From contig NZ_JBFMIA010000001.1 in NCBI RefSeq assembly GCF_040801915.1, forward strand, positions 533,080 through 597,079: a stretch of 64,000 bases of DNA, read 5' to 3'. Below are positions 61,839 to 64,000 of the stretch, one piece after another. The notes below the pieces were generated by a model. That model was not told where the DNA came from. It made no database searches and saw only the letters and a program-made list of their open reading frames with translations. The first letter of the stretch is position 1. Each line of letters opens with the position of its first letter. Source of the DNA: Jeotgalibacillus marinus. GTDB lineage: Bacteria; Bacillota; Bacilli; Bacillales; Jeotgalibacillaceae. Position numbers and translations under genes: made by a program.

Positions 61839-61904
61839 GTTTTGATCCAATTCCAAATAGCCAAAAGCGCCTGTAATCCTGCTACTATACGCCTTTAGGA
61901 TGTT

Positions 61905-62387
61905 TTAGTCAACCATATGTGGACTTTTTTTGATCGGAACGCCGATAAGGAGTGTTGGACTCATTTTATAAGGATCATAGTTCATTGGATACACCTCTAT
62001 ATGATTCAAACCATATTGATTTAAATGGTATCCTTGTTCCTGTACCCACCCGTATAACTGTTCATAGCTTCTCCAAGCCTGTTGACCGTTATGCTCTATG
62101 ACAGCGAAATGATGGGCTGGCACAATGATTCTGTGCATATCAGAAGGGATCTCTTGGTCTTCCGACGTCTCCGTTCCAATATAATACGTAAAACCGTCTG
62201 GTCGATCATGATAGGATAACCCAATTAAGTCGACTTCATCTCCGACTAAATGTAGTTCTGCTAACCTTTCTTTACACAATTGAATCAATGAATGAATTTC
62301 ACCATGTACTGCCGCTTCATAGGTACCTGTCCATCGCATTCCTATAAAATAGAAGCTTGATTTTTTCATTAGCTGAAAATTTCCCAT
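61905..62387 (-). CDS. GyrI-like / AraC effector-binding domain protein (YdeE-like)
   Basis: 160 aa. The stand-alone effector-binding fold: FIGMRWTGTYEAA at the N-terminus, TYYIGTETS, IVPAHHFAVIEHNG, QLYGWVQEQGYHLN and HIEVYPMNYDP near the end. Binds small hydrophobic ligands; no DNA-binding domain is attached. AAAGGAGCG before GTTTC-ATG. Target unknown. Confidence 0.85.
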   Translation of the reverse strand: MGNFQLMKKSSFYFIGMRWTGTYEAAVHGEIHSLIQLCKERLAELHLVGDEVDLIGLSYHDRPDGFTYYIGTETSEDQEIPSDMHRIIVPAHHFAVIEHNGQQAWRSYEQLYGWVQEQGYHLNQYGLNHIEVYPMNYDPYKMSPTLLIGVPIKKSPHMVD

Positions 62388-62515
62388 CTGAAACGCTCCT
62401 TTCCCATTACGGAGTCGTGATAGATATCGTAAAGTCTTCTATGTTAAATATTCTACTTTATCCATCCATTTTCCTTTTCCAAATAATAATTTAGAGTATT
62501 AAGTTTATTCATTCG

Positions 62516-62746
62516 TCTACTACTATTGTAATAGGTTTATTCGGTATACGTACAGAAATCAGAAGCAAACATACTGATTTTCACGTTAGTCACGTCTTCA
62601 CTGACGGTACAGACCCGGAAAGCTTACGTTATGACATAAAATCTGCTGCACTTCAATTTATCCCTGCTGAAGACCTTGAAAAAAAGCTACGAAAAGTTTA
62701 CAAAATTTGTTCTCTGAGAGCTAAATTTCATTTAGGACATCTGTGA
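62516..62746 (+). pseudogene. 5'-truncated remnant, Nudix-like
   Basis: Stop-free + strand frame without a start: IGLFGIRTEIRSKHTDFHVS, HVFTDGTDPESLRYDIKSAA, LQFIPAEDLEKKL and so on to TGA. The pattern (GxRxxIR, acidic turn, FIPxEDL) resembles the C-terminal half of Nudix hydrolases; the Nudix box itself would lie upstream and is absent. Confidence 0.4.
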
Positions 62747-62772
62747 AATTCGACAGATGTCTTTTCTTTTTT
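62736..62772 (+). terminator. Terminator upstream of ytiB
   Basis: GACATCTGT / ACAGATGTC then TTTCTTTTTTT. Confidence 0.88.
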
Positions 62773-62813
62773 TACAATAGATGAAACAAAACTTTTTTCT
62801 AGGGGGACCTTCC

Positions 62814-63383
62814 GTGACACTTCTTTCTGAAATTTTATCATTCAACAAACAATTTGTATCGGAAAAACAGTACGAACCATACGTAACAACAAAATTTCCT
62901 GATAAAAAATTAGTCATCTTAACGTGTATGGACACTCGATTAGTCGAGTTGTTGCCTAAATCTATGAATATGAAAAATGGTGATGTGAAGGTTGTTCGTA
63001 ACGCAGGCGCCGTCATCATGCATCCTTTCGGCAGTATTATGAGAAGCCTCCTTGTCGCTGTGTACGAACTTCAAGCAGATGAAGTGATCATCATCGGCCA
63101 TTATGATTGTGGAATGGGTACAGTTAATAGCAACTCAATGATAAGAAAAATGAAAGAACGTGGAATCAAAGAAGATACCTTTAATACATTAATGTACTCT
63201 GGTATTGATTTACACGAATGGCTCAAAGGATTCGAAGACGTAAAAGAAAGCGTCTGCTACAGTGTTGACATGGTACGACAACATCCCCTTATGGACAAAA
63301 AAGTACCCGTCCACGGACTCGTTATCGACCCAAATACAGGTCAACTCGATATCGTGGAGGACGGATACAACGTTGTCACATAA
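62814..63383 (+). CDS. ytiB: Beta-class carbonic anhydrase YtiB
   Basis: 189 aa. Zinc ligands Cys in LTCMDTRLVEL and His/Cys in IIGHYDCGMG, with the Asp-Arg dyad in CMDTR. GTG start (MTLLSEILSFNK) after GGGGGA; the 11-residue extension is rejected. Reversible CO2 hydration. Closely follows B. subtilis YtiB over its whole length. Confidence 0.93.
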   Translation: MTLLSEILSFNKQFVSEKQYEPYVTTKFPDKKLVILTCMDTRLVELLPKSMNMKNGDVKVVRNAGAVIMHPFGSIMRSLLVAVYELQADEVIIIGHYDCGMGTVNSNSMIRKMKERGIKEDTFNTLMYSGIDLHEWLKGFEDVKESVCYSVDMVRQHPLMDKKVPVHGLVIDPNTGQLDIVEDGYNVVT

Positions 63384-63392
63384 TCTAGACTG

Positions 63393-63424
63393 GAGCATCT
63401 TTATGACAAGATGCTCTTTCTTAT
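63393..63424 (+). terminator. Terminator after ytiB
   Basis: GAGCATCTT / AAGATGCTC then TTTCTTATT. Confidence 0.88.
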
Positions 63425-63485
63425 TCAGCTACCTTAAAGAAAAAACAGGCCAACCCCATTTTTATTTTTTCATCTCATTTAAATA

Positions 63486-63710
63486 ATACCGCATCTGTCC
63501 CGGGTTTATCTAAGGATGCTCGTCGAATACACGCGTTTGAGTCAAGCTTATGAAGCAAATGACGATTATCCGTATCGTTCCAAGTTTACCGAAGCACGCG
63601 TGTCGATATCCGCGTTTGAGTCAGGTTTATCAAAGCATACGTGCCGAATATCCGCGTTTGCGCTCGGTTTATCGAAGTTTACACATCTTCTATCCGCGGA
63701 TTATGCCAAA
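63486..63710 (+). repeat. Degenerate ~41-bp tandem repeat, about five units
   Basis: Units share TATCCGCGTTTG, GGTTTATC and GAAGCAT at a spacing of about 38-42 nt (unit starts near 63486, 63522, 63564, 63602, 63643, with a partial unit to 63700). Open frames here are a by-product of the repeat and have no SD. Confidence 0.75.
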
Positions 63711-63816
63711 TGACCTAGATCACTCATACCTCAACGACTCAAAAGATGCTCCTTAACCGAAAACGACAGGTAAATTTGAACAAGCACTTAAGCAAATATA
63801 CGATAAAATGAACGAA

Positions 63817-63857
63817 AAAGAGCCAGCTACATAAGAATCTGTAGCTGGCTCTTTTTT
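63817..63857. terminator. Bidirectional terminator
   Basis: AAAGAGCCAGCTAC / GTAGCTGGCTCTTT then T-rich. Just left of it, 63765-63839, a short frame TGKFEQALKQIYDKMNEK may be a gene tail remnant. Confidence 0.9.
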
Positions 63858-64000
63858 AAGAGGCAATATCTCGTTTTGAAAATACAGTGAACGCAAGTGT
63901 AACAAATAGAGCGAAGTAAATGAGAATCATCATGACAGAGAACGTCATGGTCATCCCTTCAACAATCAGATATCCCGTTTCATATTGTGATAGGTCTGTG
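63856..64000 (-). CDS. ABC transporter permease, C-terminal end only
   Basis: 48 codons to TAA: a Met-rich turn, one membrane helix (MMILIYFALFVTLAFTVF) and the end SKRDIAS, typical of the last helix of ABC-2 type permeases. The rest lies beyond base 64000. Confidence 0.65.
   Translation of the reverse strand, partial: TDLSQYETGYLIVEGMTMTFSVMMILIYFALFVTLAFTVFSKRDIAS

Noticed and set aside
63486..63710. CRISPR array
   Set aside because: Units are directly adjacent and degenerate, without unique spacers between constant repeats, and no cas genes are nearby.
63516..63756. Two overlapping 65- and 68-codon frames
   Set aside because: Both run through the 41-bp tandem repeat and lack SD sites.

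Overview
The window looks like chromosomal DNA from a low-GC, Gram-positive, endospore-forming member of the Bacillaceae. The first half keeps the Bacillus subtilis 'yt' gene order almost unbroken: aroA, brxC(ytxJ)-ytxH-ytxG-murC-sftA-ytpR-ytpQ-ytpP, ytoP, ytzB, ytnP-trmB-ytmP, ytlR/ytlQ/ytlP-like genes, dat, pepV, ythQ/ythP, ytzE, ytzG, ytgP, ytfP, leuS. A bacillithiol-system protein, a YjcZ-like small protein, a SftA translocase and DUF421/DUF1657 spore-type proteins point the same way. An alkaliphilic Bacillus relative is a guess, not shown.

Layout. 1-16 kb: aroA end, an FtsA/PilM-like protein with a long repeat tail, redox and envelope genes, murC, sftA, ytpRQP, a PfoR-like membrane protein, two lipoproteins, an NTPase and an M42 peptidase. 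16-28 kb: lactonase, tRNA methyltransferase, lipid and sugar kinases, cysteine synthase, D-amino acid aminotransferase, PepV and an ABC exporter. 28-41 kb: ytzE, RNA modification, MurJ-type flippase, flavoprotein, rhodanese, leuS with its T-box, a broken RES-domain gene, MFS, YihY and YtxH proteins. 41-52 kb: AlsT, yfkK, motAB with a SigD-like promoter, aminopeptidase, thioesterase, a BMP lipoprotein-chemoreceptor pair and mreBH. 52-64 kb: GNAT, bacterial NO synthase, an ABC-F gene with an attenuator leader, a tandem segmental duplication carrying two DUF421 genes, queF, EamA exporter, YtiB carbonic anhydrase and the end of an ABC permease.

The core part is ordinary housekeeping. The accessory signal lies in decay and duplication. 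At least six gene remnants sit in the gaps: a collapsed yfkJ phosphatase, a GNAT, an amidase, YitT-like, Nudix-like and an unknown. Two larger genes (RES toxin-like, ABC-F) carry in-frame stops ahead of otherwise intact sequence. The 55.6-60.2 kb block is a duplicated [ABC-F 5' end + leader peptide/attenuator + DUF421 + DUF1657] module, with the second ABC-F reduced to a stub.

Other non-coding structure includes a family of three small structured elements placed 7-10 nt after + strand genes, a 41-bp degenerate tandem repeat near 63.6 kb, and many clear intrinsic terminators. No tRNA, rRNA, CRISPR array or intact insertion sequence was seen. Start codons were moved from the longest frame wherever a Shine-Dalgarno sequence or family N-terminus favoured a shorter one.
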